Origin: Bactericera cockerelli
Lineage: Eukaryota > Arthropoda > Insecta > Hemiptera > Triozidae
NCBI GenBank assembly: GCA_024516035.1
Contig: CM044960.1
Location: 21,096,668-21,160,667, forward strand
Length of the DNA: 64,000 bases
Direction: 5' to 3'
Position 1 is the first letter of the stretch, and the number at the start of each line of letters is the position of its first letter. Below, in pieces: positions 24,282 to 35,189 of the stretch. The notes beneath the pieces were generated by a model. The model saw nothing but the letters and a program-made list of their open reading frames with translations, ran no database searches and was not told where the DNA came from. A program made the translations under genes and the position numbers.

Positions 24282-24868
24282 CAGGGTGCGGCAGAATAAC
24301 CTGACGAGTTTAAAAATGATACTAAACAAGCAATTTTTAAGATAGAACAATAATTTTTGTGTTATTTGAAAGAGAAGACATGCGAATTTATTTTAATACA
24401 TGATTTTTTGAATATTTGAATTATTTGTGAAAGATAATGTTGGTCAAATGTTTACCTCCATTTCTGATACACTCGTCAATTCTGGTCGAAAAATTGTCCA
24501 TGACTTTCTCAAGCATATTCAGGTGTATTGTACGAATTTCTTGAACAATTAGTCTCTTCAAGTCATCTACAGTTCTTGGCTTATGCATATAGACTTTACT
24601 TTTGAGGTAACCCCAAAGAAAATAGTCACAAGCAGAGAGGTCTGGTGAGTTGGCCGCCCAGTAAAACTTTCTCTGAGTAATTGCCACAGAATCACCACTG
24701 TTAAAAAATGTCTCTACAACAAAAGCACGATGCGCATGTGTCCACGACTCCATTGTAACTAAATCCGCTTTTATTGGAAACAAAATGACACTAACATCAA
24801 CCATCTACGACAAGTTATGACTTGATAGTTAACATTTTAAACTCGTTAGGTTATTCTGCCGCACCCTG
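24282..24868 (-). mobile_element. Internally deleted Tc1/mariner-like element
   Basis: A 587-bp element with 34-bp inverted repeats (CAGGGTGCGGCAGAATAACC..., one mismatch), flanked by TA on both sides and inserted in a 5S SINE. It keeps only the two ends of a transposase frame, listed separately. Confidence 0.85.
24421..24804 (-). pseudogene. Tc1/mariner-like transposase remnant, in-frame internal deletion
   Basis: The likely original start is the internal Met at about residue 18 (MESWTHAHRAFVVETFF), typical of the N-terminal helix-turn-helix of one IS630/Tc1 group. After QRKF the frame jumps directly to NSPDLSACDYFLWGYL, the region of the third catalytic acid of the DDE domain, then runs to a normal C-terminus. 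About 200 residues with the first two catalytic aspartates are missing compared with the family, so it cannot be an active enzyme. The frame is still open, consistent with a recent non-autonomous derivative. Confidence 0.8.
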
Positions 24869-25166
24869 TATCACGACGGGGGTGTTATCCTCCATTTGCA
24901 GGAAACTAACTACCCATATTAAACTCACCCAGCCTGGGTTGGGCTGGAATGTCAGCATCACGAAGTCTTCACCTCGCTGCACGCTGCTTAACATTAGTGA
25001 TCTTACGAGAACTGGTGCATTCAACGCGCCATCGATGCTGGCACATTGTCTTTACTTCTGATACATTTCCCATAGAGGCTAAGTTGTCAACAAGTAGTAC
25101 TATGATATAATGCTCAAGATACTACTATTCCTACACTACCTACCTTCATATTATATGGATACTTAC

Positions 25167-25364
25167 ATAGATAGTTAACATCCCAGAGTGTAAGCAATGG
25201 TCACCGAAGTCTTCTTGATCCATTGCAGTGACCGATGGTCAACTCTGGTCAGCGCGAGTGACTGATAGTAATGCATGTACAATGTGCATTGTGCAGTGTT
25301 ACTTGACAGCTTTTATACCAGGGTTTTGAGATTGATCGGAACTGTCATGCTATGTGCTTTTATA
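25167..25364 (-). promoter_or_regulatory. Candidate TATA promoter and first exon (minus)
   Basis: Two TATAAAAG boxes occur on the minus strand (25364-25357 and 25317-25310). The upstream one has an initiator-like TCAATC 31 bases downstream (A at 25333). A TCAGT initiator motif also lies at 25265-25261. Transcription would reach a strong donor (TAT|GTAAGTAT) at 25166. A Met at 25181 gives MLTIY before the donor in phase 0, the phase required by the gene X exon at 8982. Joined, they would make a classical signal peptide. This is inference; the implied intron is about 16 kb. Confidence 0.4.
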
Positions 25365-25369
25365 TAACA

Positions 25370-26945
25370 GAGCTCGACATCACAGGAAGTAGTGTGACAG
25401 AGGTGACCCCTTGACCTTACGCCACAAATACTTCAATGTCAACCCCTATGATGCGGAATTTTGATCTGCATCCTGCATCTTGGAAACTTTGGGAGCAATC
25501 CTATTTAAATATTCAGGAATTGGTTGTCCGCAGATTTCAGAAAATATGAATCCTAAAGTTTTCTGCTAGATGCTTCCCAGGGTATTGTGAAGGTGTGAAG
25601 AAATATCTAGCCAAAATGGGTAATTCTGTTTTATGAAACTTGGGAGATTACTTTCATACTTTTTTTTTTTACTTTCTTACTATGAAGGTATTTTGTGTAT
25701 TATGATAAATCTAAACTTCAATAGAAGTAATCACCTTGGCCTAGCGGTAGCATGCTTAATGCTTATATCATATAGAGACAAGAATAGGTAAAAATAACTT
25801 CTGATAAGCATCAATGGGTTAAGCCATCGCAAGGAACCACACGTACACTCACACTTCTCACTTTCACACATAAAAGAAATAAAAATAACAAATTAAATAT
25901 TTTATTGATTGCTTGGAAGGTACAACTGAATTCTTTGTCGTAATAATATGAACACGGGCCTATTAATTCTTATGCCAAAGGGTAAGTCCTCAAATATCTA
26001 ATGGTAGCATTGACCAATTGGTCAGAATAATAACAAAAATACCTCTAGCCTGAGCTGGTAAAGAAAGGGTCTAAATGTGCTTTTTGATCCTGTGTCTGCA
26101 AGTTCAATTTCTGACGAAATTTTATTACGCAAATGTGTTAAAAATCTCTCTCATTAGTAACAGGGACATTTAAGAAGGAACCACGGTAAGTTTTAAATAC
26201 TGTCTCACGCAATAATTAATATAGGACTATTAATTGTCTTCAATGAAACACCTAGATCTCAATACAGCTAACTTTATAATCAAATTCCATCACGAAATTT
26301 TCTTTGTAAAAAAATATTAAGTTTCTCATTTTCTTAATAAATATAGTCTTGATGCGATGAAATTAAAATCTTTAAAGTATACGAACGTAATCATCCACTA
26401 TTTAATTGAGTTAGACTCTACCTACTAATTCTGATCCGCACCATTTACTTTGTAAACAAAGATAGTCATCAATTGTTATATGGCAGAAGTCAATGTTTCC
26501 GCTTTGATTAAGCATCAAGAGCAGTCCAAACACCAGAATGTCACTTCAATGGGTTTGGTAGCTACAGTGGATGATAAGAGTCCCGTGGACTAGAGGTTTG
26601 TTGGTTCAATTCCCACCCAGAGAAAATAATTAAATAAATAGGTATACTAATTGTGATTATATGATAGCAGAAACTGAATCCGAACAATATTTTGTCTGAG
26701 TTTTTACATTATCTATGATGCCGTATGGAAATAGAAATGTTTTCGTACAGCATAACGTATTTCTCTTTCCTCAAGGCATAACGTAACGACAAAGTGTTAG
26801 TTATGTCTTACAGAAATAAAGTTGTTAAAAGAATGCTTTGGAAATCCGAAACAATTAGAACGATAAGTTGGAAATATTATTGGAAGAAGTTGAAGATAAT
26901 ATTAGAAATAGCAAATTTATTGATGTTGGAAACAAATTAAAAAAT
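25370..26945. other. Non-coding stretch with SINE remnants
   Basis: Degenerate tRNA-like heads occur near 25735-25760 (GGCCTAGCGGTAGCATGC, like family E) and 26578-26625 (GTTGGTTCAATTCCCACCC, like family F). No exon is supported. Confidence 0.4.
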
Positions 26946-26949
26946 TATT

Positions 26950-27309
26950 CTTCTTCTTTTTTTCTTTTACTCTGTCTTATCCCGCTCAAGCAGGGTCGAC
27001 GTTGTTCAACCTCATGGTTGAGGTTGATTGGTTTTGGCACATTTTTTACGGCTGGATGCCCTTCCTAACGCCAACGATTCTATTTGATTTAACGTCCTGG
27101 ATTAGGACGGGGGTTTTACCCTCCATTCGCTGGGAATCGTACCAGCTACCCACATTAACCTCACCCAGCCTGGGTAGGGCCGGAAACGGCAGCCTCACGT
27201 GTTTGGATGGAACAGAATTTTCTTCGAAAAGTCTGCCCCAGCCGGGAGTTGAACTCGGGAACTCTGGACTACGGGCAGTAGTCACAACCATTACGCCACG
27301 GAGGCTGCT
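26950..27309 (-). repeat. tRNA-derived SINE, family B, minus copy
   Basis: A full-length copy with the head ending CCGTGGCGTAATGG read from 27309, the shared core (GGGTAAAACCCCCGTCC, GACGTTAAATC) and the 3' part with the inverted motif CAACCTCAACCATGAGGTTG and CTGCTTGAGCGGGATAAG. Confidence 0.85.
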
Positions 27310-28295
27310 TTAAATTAAAAAATTATTAAGTACCTATATTATTTTTAGGAGAGTTTTTTGTTGTTGTTGATATTCCATTTATTTATTACAATTAAAATAT
27401 GATACAGATTTTAAAATGATTTAATGGTACCGTTTCTCAAAGTTAAAAAAAAAACCGTGTTGAGAAAGAGGAGTTCAGTATTTAAATTGTGGATACATGA
27501 AGAATAGGAAAAATAAAAAATATTATCAGAAAAAAAAAAAAAAATGAAAAGCCACAAGACAGTGGACACAAATAGGAAACAAGTTGGAATCGACGGCATA
27601 AGAAAATTTTCTTTTCACTGCGATTTTGATATTTTCAAAAAAGAGCTTGGCGCGCATCCACCACTTTCATCTCTTCCCAGTGTAGTGTGAGATGATAATG
27701 AGGGATGGACTTCGTGAATGAAATAATTTTATATGGGTACTTGAAATAATTGTTACATTATTATAAATGACTTAATTTTTGTCCAATACCATAAGAAATC
27801 TGTTGTTGACAAAGGAGCATCTTGTGAAATTACTTTTGACCAAAACTTCATAGTTGCTGTAAAGTCTTGGCTTGACAGCTTGACACAACAAAAAAAAAAT
27901 CAATCATCTCAAAATGAAGAAGTCAAGTAAGACAAACATACATTTCTTATCTACCTATTCGCTCCGTCAGAAGAAATGACAAACTAGAATTCCTGAAAGT
28001 TTGAATGAGTAGCATAAAGTGGCTATAGCATCATAAGGAAGATCTTGCGTAACACCTACAGCTACACAAGGTCTGGTATAGCGCATGATGTGTGTGATGT
28101 ATTAATTGGTATGTATAGTATTTTTAGTACTTTCTCCCCGGGTAAATAAACCACATGGTTAGCAAGTCCGTCTCATCCTCTCTCATGCAGCGGACTTTGC
28201 TTCTTGCTCAAGTTAAAGTATTGCCTCGAGCAAGGTGTATTTCGATTGTAGCATCAAGTACAGCCTTACTCCAGTTTCCAGTCCTTTGTATTGTT
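27310..28295. other. Non-coding stretch
   Basis: AT-rich with short A runs; no exon or bounded repeat recognised. Confidence 0.35.
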
Positions 28296-28446
28296 GACGT
28301 AATAATATTGTCTTATTTATACTGTTCGATTAGGACTAATAAGTCCCATTATTCCAGCAGAAGCCCAAGACGTAAAAAAATCCCAAATGGGAGGATAACT
28401 TGGCTTACCAGTCAGACGCCTTGACTACTGAGCTACTGGAACGGAC
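28296..28446 (-). repeat. tRNA-derived SINE, family A copy 2 (uninterrupted)
   Basis: On the minus strand it shows TCCCATTTGGGATTTTTT, ACGTCTTGGGCTTCTGCTGG, AATAATGGGACTTATTAGTC and a TATAAATAAGACAATATTATT tail. It shares the body of copy 1 but lacks the TTAA element. Its tRNA head is strongly diverged. Confidence 0.75.
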
Positions 28447-28549
28447 AAAGTTTTGTTAAACATAATAGGACTTCATGGTCTTAGCCGACTTATTCATGTA
28501 CATCGATTTTTTGGTATCTACATATTATGTATGTAGATAAAACCGATCT

Positions 28550-28890
28550 TAGTAACCGATCCACAAGGCGGCGGACTCGTAACCTGGAGTTTGTTGGTTC
28601 GAGTCTCAAGCTAAGCAAAAATTTAGTTGAGCTAGTTTGAGTAATAATTTTGATATGATTCCAACTTTTCAACTAATGTATGCAATTTTTGATTGTCCTT
28701 TTCAAACGTATTGATTTTCCTATACGTAGAGAAGATAGAAATCTCGTATGTATGAACCTACATAATTATATGTCAAGCTGGAGGAAGAAATGTATGGATG
28801 CCCAGATCCAATCCGGGGTTAAGTGGCAGAGAATGCCTAAGGCATTAACTTCGCCCCGGATTACAAAACAATTGTAATAAAAATTAATAT
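28550..28890 (+). repeat. tRNA-like SINE, family F-related
   Basis: The head has a B box around GTTGGTTCGAGTCTCAAGC at about 28597-28615. The tail carries GAATGCCTAAGGCATTAACTTC, here quoted as GCCTAAGGCATTAACTTCG, resembling the family F tail at 62230-62270. The two parts may be one decayed element or two adjacent ones. Confidence 0.5.
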
Positions 28891-29029
28891 TTCTTTTTGT
28901 ACATATTTCTAAGTTTTTTTTTAAAAATTATTATTATGTTTTTTGTTGTTGTAGATGATTGTTTTGTAAAAAAAATAAAGTGTAAATAAATAAATAAATC
29001 CAATTATTATTTCAACATTCTGTTAGTAG

Positions 29030-29215
29030 GTACTTGAGAGGTTTTATCCTCCTTATACACGCATAATTCTCCTCATACTATTAACCTCACCTAGAAACCT
29101 GGGTTGGACCAAAGGTTATCATTGTGAATTATACCAGGGGTGGTAATAGATATTTGTGTTCAAAAATTAAGTTCAAGCCGGAAGTCAATCCCACGACCTC
29201 TCAACACAACTGCTC
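29030..29215 (-). repeat. Decayed SINE core and head
   Basis: Contains ATTAACCTCACCTAGAAACC and GGTTTTATCCTCC (shared core read in reverse), then a weak tRNA-like B-box complement (GTCAATCCCACGACC). Confidence 0.5.
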
Positions 29216-32200
29216 CTTCTTTTCTCACGGACTTGCTGACTGAATAATTTTATTTAGCAATAGCGGTAGCACTGTCAAATTCGCAACATGTGCTTTTACC
29301 CATTAGATAAATATTTATTGCAACGGAGAAATTGAAAGATGAAAAAAACTTTGGAACCGGATTCATTTTGGGGATCGGACTTTAACCCGCTCATGTCTCG
29401 ATAATTATTAGTAAGAATCTGGATTAGTAAGGAACTCGAATTTGGATTATTCAGCTTTAGTGATTCGATAACATACTTATGTACTTGATAGTTCTTTTAG
29501 GCTTTAATGGCAGGATTCTCAAATTGCTTGAGCTCTTTCACCCAACTATTTGTTGCTGACTAATAGAAAGAAATAAGAGAAACAGTATAGGATAGGAATG
29601 AAAAAAAGGGGTGTAGAAAAGAATAATAATAATGGCAATCAAGGACTTTTACGAATGATAATCCTAGAACACCCACTATCATTCTAGCTTAATCTTGCAG
29701 ATCACGTATTAGTTAATCGACAGTGTTCCTTTTTCGTGAAATTTGAAAATGCATGCATGAAATTCAGAATGAAAATGAAAGTCAATAGTAACCATGTATA
29801 ACCTCTGGGTGTCATTTATAAAAATAATTCGAGAAAAGTATGTGCTGGAGAAGTACCTAGATTAATGAATAGGAAATACAAATAATACAGGTTTCTCTTG
29901 TGATTTGAGTCTTCCCTCAGAGTTTAGAACAAACTAGCTGAGTATGAATTCCTGACTACCAACACCAGGTATGTTTTATAATAGCTATCCTTTAATTGAT
30001 ACTTTAGTGCAGCATGAGTTATCTCGATTACCTAACTACATACAACAAACCACCTACTTAATGAAAATTAATTATTGCGTCTGGAAAATGGTTTAGCATT
30101 TTATTTTAAATCGCAAAGTTGCTCAATTTAAATGCCACTAACATTTTTGAAAACCGTATTCAAGGTCTTTAAGTGTCTCTAATGACCACACCTTGGAATG
30201 AAGGCTATTTATAAAACAAATTTCAAGGTTTTGAGAGATTTTTTATAGTCCTCGTATTCAAGATTTCCTTTATGTTAGAAGCTATTATGTCACATTTCTC
30301 CATAGACATGAAAGAATTTTTCTTGCAAAATGCCTGAATCTATTTGTAATAACATTATCTTTGTTTCAAAGAAAAACAACTTTTTCAAATACCATATTTT
30401 GTTACGTATACATATGTATCTACATATTAATATATTATGTCATTAGAATTGTAATGCCATTTATAATGAAATATATAAGTTCTTTGGAAAAACTTATTTT
30501 CTATCTTCAAATTATTTCGCCATTTATAAATTTTTTAAATGCTCTTTTTTTCAATTTTATTCTATTGGATTAATATTGTTAGAATGTAATAGGATTTGTA
30601 TTTCTGTGGATACCTTGGTATTTATTTTCGATATCATTTCATCACGAGGTGGAAATTGTCTCTTTTTCCTCTCTATGTAATTATCATAAGTTCATATTCC
30701 TATAATTTTGGTGAAGTAATGTCTTCTACAGCGATTAAGCAATACACATGTACTAGAAATATCAAAGCTGAACTTTAGATTTGTAAGTACTTATTATTTA
30801 AAACGCATTTGCCAAGGTTTGAAATGGCAACCCATGTTAAAGAAAACTTAATATTAGTATTAATTAAATATGATCTCTCATCAAGTGAATATAAATAATT
30901 AGAGTATAATAAGTATATCATTATAAGTAGATCAATATAATTTTATTTATACTAGAGCTCATTTCAAGAGATTATGAAGCATTGAAAGCTCCAGGTGAAG
31001 TAAGTAAACTATTTTATGTACTCATTATACTCTTAGTTATAAGTGATCCATGATTACCATGTTCATCCATGTAGAAATAGGTTGCATTTATGTTGTTGAG
31101 ACTTGAAGATATCAAGGAGCTCCTATCAAGGCTTGAGAGCTTTTACCTTGATTCAAAATGTTCTTGCTTCTTATAAGGAAGTCATTTCATATGTAAGAAG
31201 ATCCAATGAGAGTGTTTTTCTATATGTGTCCAATTATAAAATATGAAATGAGGTCAAGAATGATAGGATATCAAAGGCCACATAAAATTCAACAAGAACA
31301 TAAACACTAATGCAGGTCCCAAGAAGTCCTTCCAGGATATGTTCAATGAAAATGGCTCTAGATACTTATATTCTGATATAACGTTTACACATTTAATGTG
31401 AGTAACAAGACTAGAATATTGGATTTTCTTAATTATAAAATCAGGTCAAGTTCAAGAATCATAGATAGCACATCAAAGGCCACATTAAAAACACAAACGC
31501 AACACGTACAACATTAGAACCTTCCAGAATGTGTACCACGTAGATGTTGGAATATAATAGGTTCTTGTATGTTCTTCATATTCTAAGGCCAAGAAACATC
31601 TTATCTAGGTAAATGATCAACATCTACATCAAGTTAACTTGTTATAAGATCAAAAAGAAGGTTCCTTTAAAATAAAGCTACTAGTGCTTCTGATAACTCT
31701 TCTTATTTTGTAATCTTAATAATATTGTTTCGCCTTTGAAAAGACAGATCATTCACATTTATACTTTTCTCGTATTTTCAATACATGGTAAACATCTATT
31801 CCAACAATTACTAATGGCAATTTAACAAACAAATTGGATGCAGTAAATAAACATCTTCAGAAGGAAAAAAAATAATAAGTTCCAAAGAAAGATCAACAGC
31901 CCGGAAGGACAATTATAAAGCAATATAATGCACATTAAATAAATAGCACAGTTTTGAATGACAGTTCATAAATTTACCCCATAGACATTATAAAGCATAA
32001 TTTTATTATTATCTCTCTGTGCCTGCCTGGTAACCTGTGTGCAATTAGCACAGCTTTTACAAACGTGTAAATGTACGAGTTCCTCTTAAGTACATAATAT
32101 TACAAATTATACCCGTGATGGCACTTGTAATGAAAGACTTCACTGAATTAGCTTTAATTAGTGTAACCAGCAGCGAAGCATACCAATAAGTCTAAGGTAA

Positions 32201-33561
32201 ACTTTGTTTGGTCTTGGTAAAAGTACAATATTTTATATTGGAAGTAAAATAAAAAGACTACAAAATTATTTTTTTTACAAAATTATTTTTTACAAAAATA
32301 TACAGAGTAAGTAGGTACATGTTGTATTTAATTGATTAGTTTATTTTTTTAACAATATTATTACGTGTAATGTCACTTCTGAAAGGACTTCCTAAATTAT
32401 ACATTTCAATTTCATCTAGATTTGTTTTCAAAAGTGTTCAAGAAAGTAACGAGCATAGTAATATCGTAGAACAAATTGGAATACAGCATGAGGTTTAACT
32501 CTTTGCGGCACAGAGGAATACTTATTATTTTCAACCAGAGTACAGAGCACTCAACCCATTTCAACCACCTCTGCGTAAACCTGCTACTTCTTGAGTGACA
32601 TGAATAATATTCTTCTACTCCTATTTACGTCTATACTGAGAGGTGGACTCCAAAGTACAATAGCAATTAGACAAACCATTATAACATAGTCATAATTAGA
32701 TGGATGATGAATAATAGTAGGACATTAGGTTTTGTACGAGTGACTTTCTTTGCATGCAAAGAAAGTGGTATAGTGCCTGGTCAAATACAAGAAGTCACTT
32801 GAAGAGTTGAGTATCTATCTACCTGTGTGTGTTCTTCATCTGCTAATGACATAATCATTAGAACCAGGTCTGGCGATGGGGTTCAAGATGTGGTAAGATA
32901 CTCGTTTACCTTATGAAAATTCCAGGTTCAAATAATAGAAATGACCAAAATTTGTATGTGACGTTTATTTACAATGTAGGTAATTTTTTCCACATTACAA
33001 AAAAATGATATAGGTAACTAATGTAACTATGTCTCTTTTTTTCCACATAAGTTATATTTATCAAAAGTGATTTTTGTTGATGAACACCAGTCTACAAAAG
33101 TCAATTCAATGTTTTGGTTTAAAAGGAGGATTATAAGATTCAATAAGAAACTTGTGGTCTTTCTTTCTTGAGATCTTCAATTAGAGCTAACTTCATAGAG
33201 ATCCAACCACAGTTTCACACGTTCAATCAAATGATATTTTTTATGAATATGTTCATACTTCATAAATTATGTTGAAGACAAATGAATATCGAAGCATTCG
33301 AATTAGAAAGTCTGAAGCCATTAGAATAATACTTTTCAATAGGAAGCTCTTGTGTCTTATGAGGTTTTGAATTTACAACGTATTTTATAATATGTGTGCC
33401 AAGGTTTTCTGCAGCTAAATACGGGTACCTAAATTGAAATTTGCTGCTAACGATTGCTATCTGCTGTCATAAAATGCTTCTAATACTATGGAAATATGGT
33501 CATAATATTATTTTGATAGTGGTTTTAGTGCAAGTCACATTTTCAAGATCCTCACTTTTAC
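29216..33561. other. Long non-coding stretch
   Basis: No supported exon or RNA gene. The only structure I see is the diverged tandem duplication listed at 31225-31545. Confidence 0.35.
31225..31545. repeat. Diverged tandem duplication, about 200-bp period
   Basis: 31230-31355 and 31430-31545 share AATTATAAAAT, AGGTCAAG, ATCAAAGGCCACAT(A/T)AAA and CCTTCCAG(G/A)AT in the same order. No coding potential. Confidence 0.55.
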
Positions 33562-33887
33562 CTCAACTAGTCTGAGTGGGGCCATAGTTCCAGGAGGAAC
33601 ATATCTGAATACGAATGAAAGACGCGCACCAATCCTCCAGCTTGTATGGTTATGGCCTCACTAGTAAATACTAAGCAATCATAATAGTTTGACCTGAGGA
33701 CCTGCATCCTTATGCAATGCAGGTTAATAGTTACACTTGATTCATCCTGAGAATCCCATCGTGTTATGGGATCTACGAGTAGAGTTCTTAAGTCTGGAAG
33801 TACATTGTGTGCTATTTCAGTCACTGGGATTGCTTGCATTTGTTTCTCAGTGACGAATTGTTCTTCACATTTCCTATGGTGGAAAAA
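33562..33887 (-). CDS. Candidate internal exon of an unidentified gene
   Basis: Bounded by a plausible acceptor (CATCTTCCAG) and donor (GAG|GTAAAAG). The frame from the acceptor is open for about 107 residues (FFHHRKCEEQFVTEKQ... PDLRTLLVDPITRWDSQDES...) and stops five bases before the donor. A shift near 33608 leads instead to GARLSFVFRYVPPGTMAPLR running open into the donor, so a one-base indel is possible. Residue composition looks like a folded protein. I do not recognise the family and found no neighbouring exon. Confidence 0.35.
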
Positions 33888-34267
33888 CTGGAAGATGTTT
33901 TTTTGTACTGAAAAGACGAAATTTCCAAGATCGATGAAGATAATAATAACAATAAAATGATCCCAAAACGTACCTAGTTAAGAAGAAACACAGGATGGAG
34001 AAAAGCCAGCCTATCCGGCAAAATATTTTCTGGTACTCATTTTAATCTTACTGATAGAATTTAACAGGGCCAAAGCCCAAATACAAAATATAATAGGAAG
34101 ATAAAAGACCGTACCTTGGATGAGCACAGCGCACTGTGGTTATTAGAGGAAAGACATCCTTTTAGACAATTGTTATCATTAAAACTTTTTTTCATTATGA
34201 TTTTTAAGTTATACATTTATACAGATTCCGTCATTGATTATGAAACATTTTGAAATGCTAATACATA

Positions 34268-35185
34268 CGAGGTGTGGCTATTAAGTTCGTAGACGCGAGC
34301 CGCTACGCAAAAGCTGTCCATGCTAGGAAGATATGATAAACATATTTAGACAGCTTCAAGTCTTGTGTTTTGATTCATAGCTGACACATGCCTGTACTGT
34401 AATTAGTTCTGTTGTGATAGCCCGACGCGCAAGACACCTTTTTTAATTTTGCCGGAATTATGATTGATACAAACGTTGAGCAACGAGTGATTATTGAATT
34501 TTACGTAAAACTTGCTGGTGAAACTTTTTCTTTGTTAAAGACAGTGTACCAGGAGTCATGTTTGAAAAGATCAACGATTTATAAGTGGTTTAAACGGTTT
34601 CAAGATGGTCAGGAAGATGTTGAGGACGATCCACGTCCTGGTCGCCCCCAAACCTTAAAAATTGACGAAAACATTGAAAAATTTTGTGTTATGATTCGTT
34701 CTGACCGTAGGTTACCTCTTACACGAATGGCTGATATACTTAAAATTGATAAAGAATGTGTGAGACAAATTCTGCACGAAAATTTCAACATGACAAAAGT
34801 TTGCGCAAAAATGATGCCATGCGCCAGCTCACAGTGCCTTCTCCGTGAAGACGTTCCCGACCAAGTACAACATCCCAGTGTTGGAACACCCTCCTTACTC
34901 ACCCGACCTGGCCCCGTGCGACTTTTACTTATTCCCAAAAATCAAATCTGCCCTGAAAGGTACCAGATTTGACAGCGTAGATGCCGTTAAGAAAAAACCG
35001 GCAAAAGTCTTGGAAGACCTCACACAAAATGACCTCCACCACTGTTTCGATCAATGGAAAATTTGCTTAGAACGTTGTAGGGATAGAGGAGGGGAGTACA
35101 TTAAAGGGGTTAACTACTAAAGTTGGGTAAGTTAAACACACATCGTTTTATGGGAAGAGTCTACGAACTTAATAGCCACACCTCG
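34268..35185 (+). mobile_element. Mariner element, internally deleted
   Basis: A 918-bp element with perfect 27-bp terminal inverted repeats (CGAGGTGTGGCTATTAAGTT...), flanked by TA at 34266-34267 and 35186-35187. It encodes broken mariner transposase (separate entry). Intact TIRs mean it could be mobilised in trans if a matching transposase exists elsewhere. Confidence 0.93.
34460..35120 (+). pseudogene. Mariner transposase (D,D34D type), deleted and frameshifted
   Basis: The start at 34460 (MIDTNVEQRVIIEFY) gives the N-terminal helix-turn-helix DNA-binding domain (STIYKWFKRFQDGQEDVEDD, PRPGRPQT) and continues to KVCAKMMP. There it jumps, out of frame, to the second half of the catalytic domain (APAHSAFSV, then EHPPYSPDLAPCDFYLFPKI with the third Asp). 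About 90 residues including the first two catalytic Asp are lost compared with the usual length of about 345. The C-terminus is complete to the stop at 35118-35120. Inactive. Confidence 0.9.
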
Positions 35186-35189
35186 TATT

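Larger units (their letters stand above)
24240..25050 (-). repeat. 5S-rRNA-derived SINE, interrupted by a Tc1-like element
   Basis: On the minus strand the head (25046 downward) reads GCGTTGAATGCACCAGTTCT then CACTAATGTTAAGCAGCGTG, a clear 5S internal-promoter match. The shared core follows (CCCAGGCTGGGTGAGTTTAA, CCCCCGTCGTGA). The element at 24282-24868 then interrupts it, after which the SINE tail resumes (AAGTTGAAAGCGTTAAA). The intact relative at 62918-63168 shows the joined order. Confidence 0.8.
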
